NCBI GenBank assembly: GCA_937941455.1
Contig: CALDHM010000076.1
Coordinates: 1-42,797 of the forward strand
Length of the DNA: 42,797 bases
Source: an uncultured Pirellulaceae bacterium
GTDB taxonomy: Bacteria; Planctomycetota; Planctomycetia; Pirellulales; Pirellulaceae
Direction of reading: 5' to 3'
Position 1 is the stretch's first letter. Every line of letters starts with the position of its first letter. Of the stretch, positions 32,202 through 40,497 are shown piece by piece. The translations under genes were made by a program, and so were the position numbers. A model generated the notes under the pieces. The model did not search any database and had not been told where the DNA came from. It saw nothing but the letters and a program-made list of their open reading frames with translations.

Positions 32202-33153
32202 GAATCGGCCTCCTCGCAAAACAAAATTGCAACAATTCACCGTGAAGCCTGCAGCGGCGCCGTCGCGATCGGCGGAGTACTTCGATTCGTTCACCAATTA
32301 CCTTCGCAGCGAATGCCATCTCTCGGAAAACACTGTGGCAGCCTACGGCCGAGACATTCGCCGATTCGCTCAATGGCTCGGCGGCCGCAACCTCAAGAGT
32401 CTGACGATTCGCGATTACGCGGACTTCGTCAACAGCCTGCGCGGACACGATCTGGCCCCGACATCGATCGCGCGGCATATCGTGGCCTTGAAAATGTTTT
32501 TGCGCTATCTGCAACTGGAGGGAGTTCTCCAGGACAGCCCCGCCGAATTGCTGGGGAGCCAAAAACTGTGGGAGCGCGTCCCGGAAGTCTTGTCGCCCAC
32601 GGCAGTAGACGATTTTCTACAGGCCCCGCGGCGCGGCGAGTTCTTTTTTCTGCGCGATCGAGCCTTATTGGAAATGCTATATGCCACGGGTTGTCGAGCC
32701 AGCGAAATCTCGAATCTGCGCGTTCGCGACGTCCATCTGAACGACCGGTATTGCAAATGCCAAGGTAAGGGAAACAAACAACGACTGGTGCCGCTGGGTG
32801 ATGCCGCCATCGCAGCCGTCACGGATTACTTGCAGCAGCTGCGTCCGCAGTTGACCGCGCATGCCGCCGAGGAACCGGACTGGTTGTTTCTGTCTCGATC
32901 GGGACGGCGACTGCGGCGCGAAGCAATCTGGGAGTTGGTCAAAAAGTACGCGCGCATGTCCGATGTATCGCCCGACATCAGTCCCCACACGCTGCGGCAC
33001 AGCTTCGCCACGCATCTGCTGGCTGGTGGAGCAGATTTGCGGCAGGTCCAAGAGTTGTTGGGGCACAGCAGTATCGCAACAACACAAATTTATACGCATG
33101 TCGACCAGTCGCGATTGAAAAAAGTCCATTCGCAGTTTCACCCGCGCGCGTAG
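32200..33153 (+). CDS. Tyrosine recombinase of the XerC/XerD type
   Basis: A 317-residue site-specific recombinase. N-terminal SAM-like core-binding domain about residues 25-110 (YLRSECHLSENTVAAYGRDI), catalytic domain from about 125. All catalytic residues are readable: R166 in ATGCRASEI, K190 in CQGKGNKQR, H263 and R266 in HTLRHSFATHL, H289 in LGHSSIATTQ and nucleophile Y298 in IYTHVD. The size and organisation match XerC/XerD, which resolve chromosome dimers at dif; phage integrases are usually more divergent. The start is uncertain: the ATG at 32200 has no clear ribosome site, and a later GTG near 32242 is possible. No dif-like site was seen in the window. Confidence 0.92.
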   Translation: MNRPPRKTKLQQFTVKPAAAPSRSAEYFDSFTNYLRSECHLSENTVAAYGRDIRRFAQWLGGRNLKSLTIRDYADFVNSLRGHDLAPTSIARHIVALKMFLRYLQLEGVLQDSPAELLGSQKLWERVPEVLSPTAVDDFLQAPRRGEFFFLRDRALLEMLYATGCRASEISNLRVRDVHLNDRYCKCQGKGNKQRLVPLGDAAIAAVTDYLQQLRPQLTAHAAEEPDWLFLSRSGRRLRREAIWELVKKYARMSDVSPDISPHTLRHSFATHLLAGGADLRQVQELLGHSSIATTQIYTHVDQSRLKKVHSQFHPRA

Positions 33154-33233
33154 CGCATCTCACAGCTTGACATTGCTTTTGAGGTTGCTCGAGCGACGAC
33201 GATTGGCGCCCACCGATCCGTTATACTCTTGCT

Positions 33234-34454
33234 ATGGATTTCGAATCGTCCGCAAAGATTTTCGTCGCTTGCCACAAGGGCCTGACCCCATGGCTCACCC
33301 GGGAACTACACGAACTCGGGTACTCCGGAGCCCCTGCCGGTAGGCATGGCGTGGAGTTGCGGGGAACGCTCGGCGATTGCATCCGCCTGAATCTGAATTT
33401 GCGGTGCGCCAGCCAAGTCCTGTATTCGCTGGCGTCGTTCCGCTGCATAGGCCCAGATCAACTCTATCGCGAGGTCTCACGGATTCGTTGGGAATCGATT
33501 CTGCCTTGCGAGGGATATTTTTCCGTGACCAGTTTCGTGCAACATCCCACGATTCGATCGAGCATTTTTGCCAACTTGCGCGTCAAAGATGCCATCGTCG
33601 ATCGGATGCGCCGAACGGTTCGCGCCCGCCCTGATTGTGGTTCGGAGTTGATCGGTGCGGTGGTGCATCTGTTTTGGAATGGCCCTCGCGCGGAAATTTT
33701 CTTGGATACGAGTGGGCCGACGATTGCCAAGCATGGCTATCGAAAACATCCCGGTGCCGCACCGATGATGGAAAGCCTCGCGGCGGGGACACTGCTGGCG
33801 ACGCGGTGGGACCGCTACACTCCGCTGGTCAACCCCATGTGCGGCTCAGGCACCATCGCAATCGAGGCTGCTCTCCTAGCCACCGATCGGCGGCCAGGTT
33901 TGTTTCGGAAAAACTATGCCTTTCAGCATCTACTGGGTAATTGGGAGGAACGGTATCGACGGGAATTCGAATCGATTCGCCAAAAGGTGCAACCGCAAGT
34001 TTGTCCGCGCATCATTGCGACGGATCACGATTTGCGAGCCGTACAGATCGCCACGGAGAATGCCGCGGCCGCCGAGATTGCATCACTTATTGAGTTCTCT
34101 GTCTGCGATTTTCGTGAAACACCGCTGCCCAGCAGCGGATCGGTCACTGTGTACTTCAATCCTGAGTATGGCGAACGACTCGGCCAAGGCGAGGCCTTGC
34201 AATCCACATATTCGGCAATCGGTGACTTCCTCAAGCAGCGGTGCCGGAGCGGTTGGGGCTATGTTTTCACTGGCAATTTAGAGTTGGCAAAACGGATCGG
34301 TTTGCGGACCAGCCGCCGTCTGGAATTTCATACGGCCAATCTCCAGTGCCGTCTGCTGGAATTTGAACTCTACGCCGGTTCTCGACGGCAGCCGACCGAC
34401 AGGGATAATCTGGACAACAGGGTTTTTCACAACGAACCGCTTGACGAGCCTTGA
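33234..34454 (+). CDS. THUMP-domain class I SAM-dependent RNA methyltransferase (RlmL/YpsC type)
   Basis: A 406-residue cytoplasmic protein. MDFESSAKIFVACHKGLTPWLTRELHELGY is the ferredoxin-like opening, followed by a THUMP domain (about 45-165) that binds RNA. The Rossmann methyltransferase begins around 180. NPMCGSGTIAIEAAL at 200-214 is the SAM-binding motif I. Motif IV reads NPEYGERL at 309-316 instead of the family's usual NPPYG. Relatives (E. coli RlmL N-half, Bacillus YpsC) methylate guanosine N2 in 23S rRNA. The C-terminal RlmK half is absent, as in YpsC. It follows the recombinase by 80 bases and may be independent; TTATACT ends six bases before the ATG, and a TTGACA lies further upstream at non-standard spacing. 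Confidence 0.9.
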   Translation: MDFESSAKIFVACHKGLTPWLTRELHELGYSGAPAGRHGVELRGTLGDCIRLNLNLRCASQVLYSLASFRCIGPDQLYREVSRIRWESILPCEGYFSVTSFVQHPTIRSSIFANLRVKDAIVDRMRRTVRARPDCGSELIGAVVHLFWNGPRAEIFLDTSGPTIAKHGYRKHPGAAPMMESLAAGTLLATRWDRYTPLVNPMCGSGTIAIEAALLATDRRPGLFRKNYAFQHLLGNWEERYRREFESIRQKVQPQVCPRIIATDHDLRAVQIATENAAAAEIASLIEFSVCDFRETPLPSSGSVTVYFNPEYGERLGQGEALQSTYSAIGDFLKQRCRSGWGYVFTGNLELAKRIGLRTSRRLEFHTANLQCRLLEFELYAGSRRQPTDRDNLDNRVFHNEPLDEP

Positions 34455-35261
34455 AGCACCTAAATAAACTGCCGGCAAGGGCCAAGGATTCAACTGACCA
34501 ACATCAGATTCCCCAAACAAATGAATTGCAAGGATACACCGGAGTGCTCGAAGCTGGAGGCGGTCAATGAGTTGCTCGAAACGGTTAGGATCGAAGTGAC
34601 GTTTAGGGATGCTCACGCCATAGCTCCAGTTGCCAACAATATCGAAAACTTTGACCCGCAGTCGCGGATGAATAGCGGTCGAGGGGCTGAATTTAAGAGT
34701 GTCGAAAAGGAGTCAAAAAGGACAAGACTGATCCGCATGCAGGCGATGATCGCGCAGTCGTTGGAGCAGCGGCGCGAGTCGGTCGAAATACTTCAGCCAC
34801 GTGACATCCTTGCTCTGAATTGCTTGACGTTTCTTCCTCGCCATGGCCGATTCTTGCCATCTTGACAGATGGCCATGAAAGAAATCATGACCGCGCACAC
34901 GGCATGCCAAATCCAAACCAACAAAAAGTTTTCAAAAGCAATTATCGCGCCCAGCAGTATTGGACCTGTCCCCGTTTCTTCGTCCAACCATGAGCACAAC
35001 AAGCGACCTCGAATACCTGCTCCCCGACCGCTGGCTCTCCGACAACCCCACCCAAGGCTGGACCATCGCCGACGCAAGAAAAAACGAACGAATATAAAAA
35101 CCAGAGGATGCACTGCATCGTGCGCTGACCTTGATCCGGGTCGGACGGACCAATCAGTCGAAACCTGCACCGTACACGGCGGCATCATTCAATGTTAACA
35201 TGAGCGCTGATGAAACATCGTGCAGGGGGTAATTTTGGTCGATTCATTGGGGTTGATGGCC
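34455..35261. other. Spacer with transposase remnant and small open frames
   Basis: About 800 bases with one transposase remnant (separate entry) and a 35-codon plus-strand frame at 34990-35097. That frame opens MSTTSDLEYLLPDRWLSDNP and looks like a cut-off N-terminus. Nothing else is convincing. It probably received several insertions and deletions. Confidence 0.45.
34713..34844 (-). pseudogene. 5-prime remnant of an IS4-type transposase gene
   Basis: On the minus strand, the ATG at 34844 opens MARKKRQAIQSKDVTWLKYF and continues DRLAPLLQRLRDHRLHADQS before a stop at 34713. The pattern LKYFxxLxPLLxRLxxxGxxRDxxxNRxLxFDQ is the opening of a group of IS4-like transposases common in planctomycetes. 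Here the middle is shortened (a deletion after RLRD) and the frame ends at the start of the transposase core. Downstream sequence continues in the same direction as scrambled protein-like text. A remnant, not a functional gene. Confidence 0.45.
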
Positions 35262-36509
35262 ATGTCGAGTCAATCGTCCGCGGGATGGAAGGATGCCTTT
35301 GCATCCTGGAACAGGTTGCTCGTCTTGGTAGGCCTAATCCTTAGCGGATGCGATGAGGCAAAAAAAATTGCGGAGCCGTCCAATCCGTTGGTGACTTTCT
35401 GTCTGGCTGAGGCGATTTCGACGGTCGATTACGATGAGTATACGGGTTGGACTCGCCCCTCCGAAACGGTCGAGGTCCGCAGTCGTATCAACGGATTCTT
35501 GCAGTCGGTCGAATTTCAGGATGGCGACGATGTTCAAGAGGGGCAGTTGTTGTATGTCATCGAGCCCGATGAATACCATGCCGTTCATCAGCAGTCATTG
35601 GCTCGCATTACGGTCGCCGAATCTCGACTATCGACCAGTCGAGCCAATCTGCAGCGGCGGGAGGCCTTGATAGGCGGCAATGCCATTTCGAAAGAGGAAT
35701 ACGAAGAGTCGGTTGCTGCCGTTCGGGAGGCAGAAGCCCAGGTGATTGCCGCCAAGGCCGATGCGGATCGGACGGCCCTGAATTTGAAATATACGCAAAT
35801 TTTCGCTCCGATCAGCGGTCGAATCGATCGCACCCTCGTCACGCCAGGCAACCTGGTGTCGGGAGGCCTGGGGAGCGGCACCCTCCTGACGACCATCGTC
35901 AAAAAGTCGCCGATGCATGTCTTTTTCGATGTCGATGAAGCGGCTCTGTTGCGATATCGCCGAAAACGAGCGGCCTCTGAATCATCGCCTCAGACGATCC
36001 CCGTTCGCGATTTGGATTTGCCGTGTGAAATTCAATTGGCGGATGAGACAGGATTCCCGCACCGAGGGCGAGTCGATTTCGTTGAGTCCATGATCACGCA
36101 AACCAGTGGAACCATCACCCTCCGTGCAAGTTGCCCCAACGAAAACCAGGAACTACCGGCCGGGGCATTCGTGCGGGTCCGGATTCCGGTGAGCCAGCCC
36201 TACACGGCGATTTCGATTCCCGAAGCGGCGATTGGTACCGACCAAACCGTCAAGTACGCGTTCGTGATCGACGAGCAGAACATCGCTCGGCGGCGAGGCT
36301 TGAAGTTGGGCCGGCAAATCGGCAGCCAACGTCTGATTCTGGAAGGTTTGGCTCCCGGCGAGCGGGTGGTTCTAGGGGGGCTGTTGCGCGTTCGGCCTGA
36401 CAAACCGGTCACCGCACAGCCGGCTCCAGGCATTGCCCCCAACGGTGCAGCTACTCCCAAAGTTTCCAATTCTTCCTCGTCCTCCCCACCAGAAGAACGA
36501 GGTGAGTAA
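35262..36509 (+). CDS. RND efflux periplasmic adaptor (membrane fusion) lipoprotein
   Basis: A 415-residue HlyD/AcrA-type adaptor. The signal ends in LLVLVGLILSGC, a lipobox, so C30 should be lipidated; D31 at the next position would keep it in the inner membrane under the E. coli rule. The beta-barrel/lipoyl part (GFLQSVEFQDGDDVQEGQLLYVIEPDEY) and an alpha hairpin (about 105-175, with AISKEEYEESVAAVREAEAQV) are readable. The second lipoyl half (LNLKYTQIFAPISGRIDRTL) and a membrane-proximal domain follow. The C-terminus is Pro/Ala/Ser-rich and disordered. I prefer the ATG at 35262; ATG 35256 and GTG 35220 are in frame. It overlaps the pump gene by one base (TAATG), a tightly coupled operon. 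Confidence 0.93.
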   Translation: MSSQSSAGWKDAFASWNRLLVLVGLILSGCDEAKKIAEPSNPLVTFCLAEAISTVDYDEYTGWTRPSETVEVRSRINGFLQSVEFQDGDDVQEGQLLYVIEPDEYHAVHQQSLARITVAESRLSTSRANLQRREALIGGNAISKEEYEESVAAVREAEAQVIAAKADADRTALNLKYTQIFAPISGRIDRTLVTPGNLVSGGLGSGTLLTTIVKKSPMHVFFDVDEAALLRYRRKRAASESSPQTIPVRDLDLPCEIQLADETGFPHRGRVDFVESMITQTSGTITLRASCPNENQELPAGAFVRVRIPVSQPYTAISIPEAAIGTDQTVKYAFVIDEQNIARRRGLKLGRQIGSQRLILEGLAPGERVVLGGLLRVRPDKPVTAQPAPGIAPNGAATPKVSNSSSSSPPEERGE

Positions 36510-39500
36510 TGGTTCGATTTTTCATCGATCGACCGATCTTTTCGGCGGTCATTTCGATCGTGATTGCCCTCGGCGGTTTGATCTTTGTCACCCAACTGCC
36601 GATCGCTCAGTATCCCGAAATCACGCCTCCGTCGATTGCCGTCACCTGCCAGTATCCTGGGGCCGATGCCCAAGTGGTTGCTCAAACCATCGCAACGGCG
36701 ATCGAGCAACAAGTCATCGGCGTCGAGAACATGTTGTACATGTCCAGCCAATCGACCAACGATGGAGGTTACAGCCTGAATGTCACGTTCGCGGTGGGTA
36801 CCGATTTGGACATGGCACAGGTGCTCGTCCAAAACCGCGTCAACTTGGCATTGCCCTCCCTACCCGCTGAGGTCAAGCAAACCGGGGTAAGTGTCAAGAA
36901 GAAAAGTCCCAGTATTTTGCTGGTTGTGAATTTGATTTCACCGCGGGGGACTTACGATCAACTGTACCTCAGTAACTTTGCCAGCCTGGTGTTGCGCGAC
37001 GAGTTGGTCAAGCTGGAAGGAGTCGGAGACGTAGCTCAGCTTGGTCAAATGAATTACAGCATGAGAGTTTGGCTGGATCCAGACCGGATGGCGGCGCGAG
37101 GATTGTCGGCAGTTGACGTGGTGCAATCGCTGCGCGAGCAAAACGTGCAGGTTGCTGCCGGCTCGCTGGGACGCGAACCGACCTTGCCCGGCAACGCCTT
37201 TGAGTATTCGTTGACCACGCTAGGGCGGTTGACCGAACCCGAACAGTTCGGCGCGATTGTCATTCGTACCGACGACCGCGGGCGGAGCATTTATTTGCGC
37301 GACATCGTCAGCGAAACACGTGAGGTTGGTGGTCGAGAACTTGGCGGCATCCAGTTGGGGGCACAGCGACAAGACACGGCCTGCCTCTTGGACGGAAAGC
37401 CCTCCATTGGGCTCGGCGTTTACCAACAGCCGGGTTCCAATGCGTTAGCCACGGCGGAACGGGTAAAGAACAAAGTCGCCGAGTTGAGCGAGCGGTTTCC
37501 ACCAGATTTAGAATACGCAATCGTTTACGACACAACACCCTTCATTGACGAATCGGTGCACGAGGTGTTCAAGGCACTCCGCGATGCGATCATTTTGGTG
37601 GCCTTGGTCGTGCTGTTGTTTTTGCAATCTTGGCGAGCCACCTTGATTCCGCTGATAGCGATCCCCGTCGCCTTACTCGGGACGTTTGCCGTGATGGCCG
37701 GATTGGGGATGAGTCTGAACAACCTGTCCTTGTTCGGATTGGTCCTCGCCATTGGAATCGTCGTGGATGATGCGATTGTGGTCGTCGAGGCGATTGAGCA
37801 TAAGATCGAACACGGCCTGGGCCCGCGCGAGGCCGCACATCAAGCGATGAATGAAGTGGCCGGACCGATTATCGCGATATCTCTGGTGTTAATGTGCGTT
37901 TTCATTCCGTGCCTGTTTATCACGGGAATTACCGGCCAGTTTTTCTTCCAATTCGCCATTACCATAACGACAGCGACTTTTTTTTCCGCGATCAATTCGC
38001 TAACGCTCAGCCCGGCATTGTCGGCAGTGTTGTTGCAACCCAAACACGAGCAGCGAGATCCGCTGTCGTGGTTGATCAAGATCACCTTGGGCTGGTTCTT
38101 TGCCGGTTTTAATTGGACCTTCGAAAAAATTGCCGGGGGCTATGCAGGCTCCGTGCGGGTTTTGTTGCGACTCAGTTTGGTGGTGCTGTTGGTTTATGGC
38201 GGCCTGTTGTGGGCCACCTACGGCAGTATGCGTTCGGTGCCGACCGGCTTCATTCCGACGCAGGACAAGGGTTATTTGTTAATCGATTTCCGGTTGCCAG
38301 AATCGGCTTCTCTCGAGCGCACGCGCGAAGTCGTGCAGCGGGCCGTGAAATTACTGCAACCGGACGCCGATCGTGTGGATGGACATGCAGGTGCGGCACC
38401 AACATCACCAACGGCAGGTATCGCTCACACTGTTAGCGTCATCGGGCAATCGTTCGTGCGAAACGCCATCGGCTCGAATAACGGCGCGATGTTTCTGATC
38501 TTAGATGAATTCGAACATCGTCACGATCCCAATCTCAGTGCCGAGGCGGTCGCCGGTCGGTTGCGCAAACTGCTATACCAAGCCCTGCCCGAAGCCCAGG
38601 TGTCGATATTCGGCGCACCGGCGGTGGATGGTTTGGGGTCGGCTGGCGGTTTCAAGGTCATGATTCGAGATGTGGGCGATCTGGGGTATGACGAATTGGA
38701 TTTAGCCGCGCGCGAGGTCGCGTTGGCGGCGAGTCAGGCGCCGGGAATCGCCGGGGCCATCAGCAGTTTTAGCGCGGCCGCTCCACGGATGTTCGTCGAT
38801 ATCGATCGCGAGAAATGTAAAAAGATGGGCGTCCCACTGAACGATGTGTTCTTGGCATTGCAGCTGTTTCTGGGGGGGTACTACACCAACGACTTCAATC
38901 AGTTCGATCGAACCTGGCAAGTCAACTTGCAAGCTGATCCCGCGTTTCGCGTGACTCCTGACGACATCGGAAAATTGAAAGTCCGCAACCAGCGAGGTGA
39001 GATGGTCCCATTGGCGTCATTTGCTAAAGTGCGCGAGACTGTAGGGCCTGCGGTGATTACGCGTTACGACGCACGCCCCGCCGCTGCATTGAATGGTGCC
39101 AGTTTCCCCGGCGTCAGCTCCGGCGAAGTAATCAGTACGGTCGAACAAATTTGTAACGAGACGTTACCCCAAGGTATGGATTCGCGTTGGACCGAGTTGA
39201 CCTTGTTGCAAATCCAGGCCGGTAACACCGCGTTGATTGTGTTTGGCGTGGCGGTGATTTTAGTATTCTTGGTGTTGGCGGCGCAGTATGAAAGCTGGGG
39301 GTTGCCGCTGGCCGTCATTCTGGTGGTCCCCATGTGTTTGTTGGCCTCAGCCCTGGGGATCATTCTGGCGCGGATGGATCTGAACATCTTCGTGCAAATT
39401 GGTTTTGTCGTGCTCGTGGGCTTGGCAAGTAAAAACGCGATCTTAATCGTCGAATTTGCCAAGGAGGAAGTGATCAAGGGGACGGCATTAGTCGACGCCA

Positions 39501-39736
39501 CAGTCAAGGCTTGTCGCCTGCGACTTCGCCCGATCATCATGACCTCGCTGGCGTTTATCTTCGGCGTGGTACCGCTGGCACTGGCCAGCGGCGCGGGAGC
39601 CGAAATGCGAAAAACGTTGGGAATCGCCGTTTTCAGTGGCATGTTGGGCGTGACGCTGTTCGGCATCTTTTTGACCCCCGTGTTTTTCTACGCGGTCATG
39701 TGGTGCACTGGTAGGACTGCGAAAGGCCAAGGTTAA
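36509..39736 (+). CDS. RND-family multidrug efflux transporter (HAE1 type)
   Basis: A 1075-residue AcrB-like inner-membrane pump. It starts MVRFFIDRPIFSAVISIVIALGGL, typical of HAE1 transporters, and has the expected twelve helices in two repeats. The proton-relay aspartates D420 and D421 lie in IGIVVDDAIVVVEAIEH, equal to AcrB D407/D408. The second repeat contains FVQIGFVVLVGLASKNAILIVEFA. Two large periplasmic loops (about 35-340 and 590-890) carry substrates. The start codon overlaps the adaptor stop codon. No TolC-type outer-membrane channel gene is in the window; the OprB-like porin further on is not a known partner. Substrates cannot be read from sequence. Confidence 0.96.
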   Translation: MVRFFIDRPIFSAVISIVIALGGLIFVTQLPIAQYPEITPPSIAVTCQYPGADAQVVAQTIATAIEQQVIGVENMLYMSSQSTNDGGYSLNVTFAVGTDLDMAQVLVQNRVNLALPSLPAEVKQTGVSVKKKSPSILLVVNLISPRGTYDQLYLSNFASLVLRDELVKLEGVGDVAQLGQMNYSMRVWLDPDRMAARGLSAVDVVQSLREQNVQVAAGSLGREPTLPGNAFEYSLTTLGRLTEPEQFGAIVIRTDDRGRSIYLRDIVSETREVGGRELGGIQLGAQRQDTACLLDGKPSIGLGVYQQPGSNALATAERVKNKVAELSERFPPDLEYAIVYDTTPFIDESVHEVFKALRDAIILVALVVLLFLQSWRATLIPLIAIPVALLGTFAVMAGLGMSLNNLSLFGLVLAIGIVVDDAIVVVEAIEHKIEHGLGPREAAHQAMNEVAGPIIAISLVLMCVFIPCLFITGITGQFFFQFAITITTATFFSAINSLTLSPALSAVLLQPKHEQRDPLSWLIKITLGWFFAGFNWTFEKIAGGYAGSVRVLLRLSLVVLLVYGGLLWATYGSMRSVPTGFIPTQDKGYLLIDFRLPESASLERTREVVQRAVKLLQPDADRVDGHAGAAPTSPTAGIAHTVSVIGQSFVRNAIGSNNGAMFLILDEFEHRHDPNLSAEAVAGRLRKLLYQALPEAQVSIFGAPAVDGLGSAGGFKVMIRDVGDLGYDELDLAAREVALAASQAPGIAGAISSFSAAAPRMFVDIDREKCKKMGVPLNDVFLALQLFLGGYYTNDFNQFDRTWQVNLQADPAFRVTPDDIGKLKVRNQRGEMVPLASFAKVRETVGPAVITRYDARPAAALNGASFPGVSSGEVISTVEQICNETLPQGMDSRWTELTLLQIQAGNTALIVFGVAVILVFLVLAAQYESWGLPLAVILVVPMCLLASALGIILARMDLNIFVQIGFVVLVGLASKNAILIVEFAKEEVIKGTALVDATVKACRLRLRPIIMTSLAFIFGVVPLALASGAGAEMRKTLGIAVFSGMLGVTLFGIFLTPVFFYAVMWCTGRTAKGQG

Positions 39737-40205
39737 TTCAATCCGACTGGCGAGCGCTTCACGGTTCGAAGAACTTGGTCCCGGGCCATCTCGTTCCGGC
39801 CTCCTTCATTGTTCCTTAATAATTCCTTCCTCAGCAACACGTGACCACCAATACCAACTTCAGCCGATCCCATGCCAGTGGGCATGAGTTGTGGTCACCA
39901 TCTCTCCCAAGCAGTGATTGTTCTCGACATTCTACGCCAGGCTACTTACAGGTTCTTCTGCACATAACTTTGAATTTTCCGCAATCGAGGAATAGAATGT
40001 TTTGTGCCGAGTGTTTCATAAGGTTGAGGAAGGATTGAGATAAGCGGTCTGAGTTTGAGATTTCGGGATTCGAGTTACATGATTTTGATGACTGGGCTTC
40101 TACCCCAAACTAGAAACGCCGATGGAAAATATCCTAAAGCGTCACGTGAATAACTTGGCGTGTTCATTTGTTTTGTGTGTTCATTTGAAAGAGAGGGATC
40201 AAGAA
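39737..40205. other. Spacer after the RND operon
   Basis: No gene or clear terminator was recognised between the pump gene and the small membrane protein. The AT content rises towards 40200. Confidence 0.4.
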
Positions 40206-40382
40206 ATGAAACAAATTGAAGGATGGGGCTTTTTGAGTCTGATCGGCTGCTTGGTGACAGTCGCCCTATCGCCTACATTGCTGAACGGAATTTGGCAAGG
40301 GATCGGATGTGCCATAGGCGCACTGTTCGGAGTCCTATCAGGAAAACCTTATGCGGCGTCAGTCAACTTCCTGTCAAAATAA
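40206..40382 (+). CDS. Small hydrophobic membrane protein, unknown
   Basis: A 58-residue protein from the ATG at 40206, with GAGAGGGA about seven bases upstream. It reads MKQIEGWGFLSLIGCLVTVA and then LSPTLLNGIWQGIGCAIGAL before a short tail. Two hydrophobic stretches (about 8-24 and 33-49) suggest a small membrane protein with a glycine-rich second helix. The frame extends upstream to 40122, but the good ribosome site favours this start. No family was recognised. It lies between the RND operon and the convergent porin gene. Confidence 0.5.
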   Translation: MKQIEGWGFLSLIGCLVTVALSPTLLNGIWQGIGCAIGALFGVLSGKPYAASVNFLSK

Positions 40383-40497
40383 GAAACAGAAGTCAGAGGG
40401 GGCAACAACGGATTTTCATGATCTTGGTGCGTGCTAACACGATTTAGCAAGCTGTTAAAACGGCCACGAAATCGCTTAACAGACTAGAAACGCAACA
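40383..40497. other. Short convergent spacer
   Basis: CTGTTAA (40451-40457) and TTAACAG (40475-40481) can form a 7-bp stem with a 17-base loop. This may serve as a bidirectional terminator, although no T-run follows. Confidence 0.3.

Noticed and set aside
33168-33227. TTGACA at 33168 and TATACT at 33222 as a promoter for the methyltransferase gene
   Set aside because: The two hexamers are about 49 bases apart, so they cannot form one sigma-70 promoter. The TATACT also lies too close to the start codon.
39841-40038. A 65-codon plus-strand frame after the RND pump
   Set aside because: No ribosome site, polar and irregular composition, and no family resemblance.
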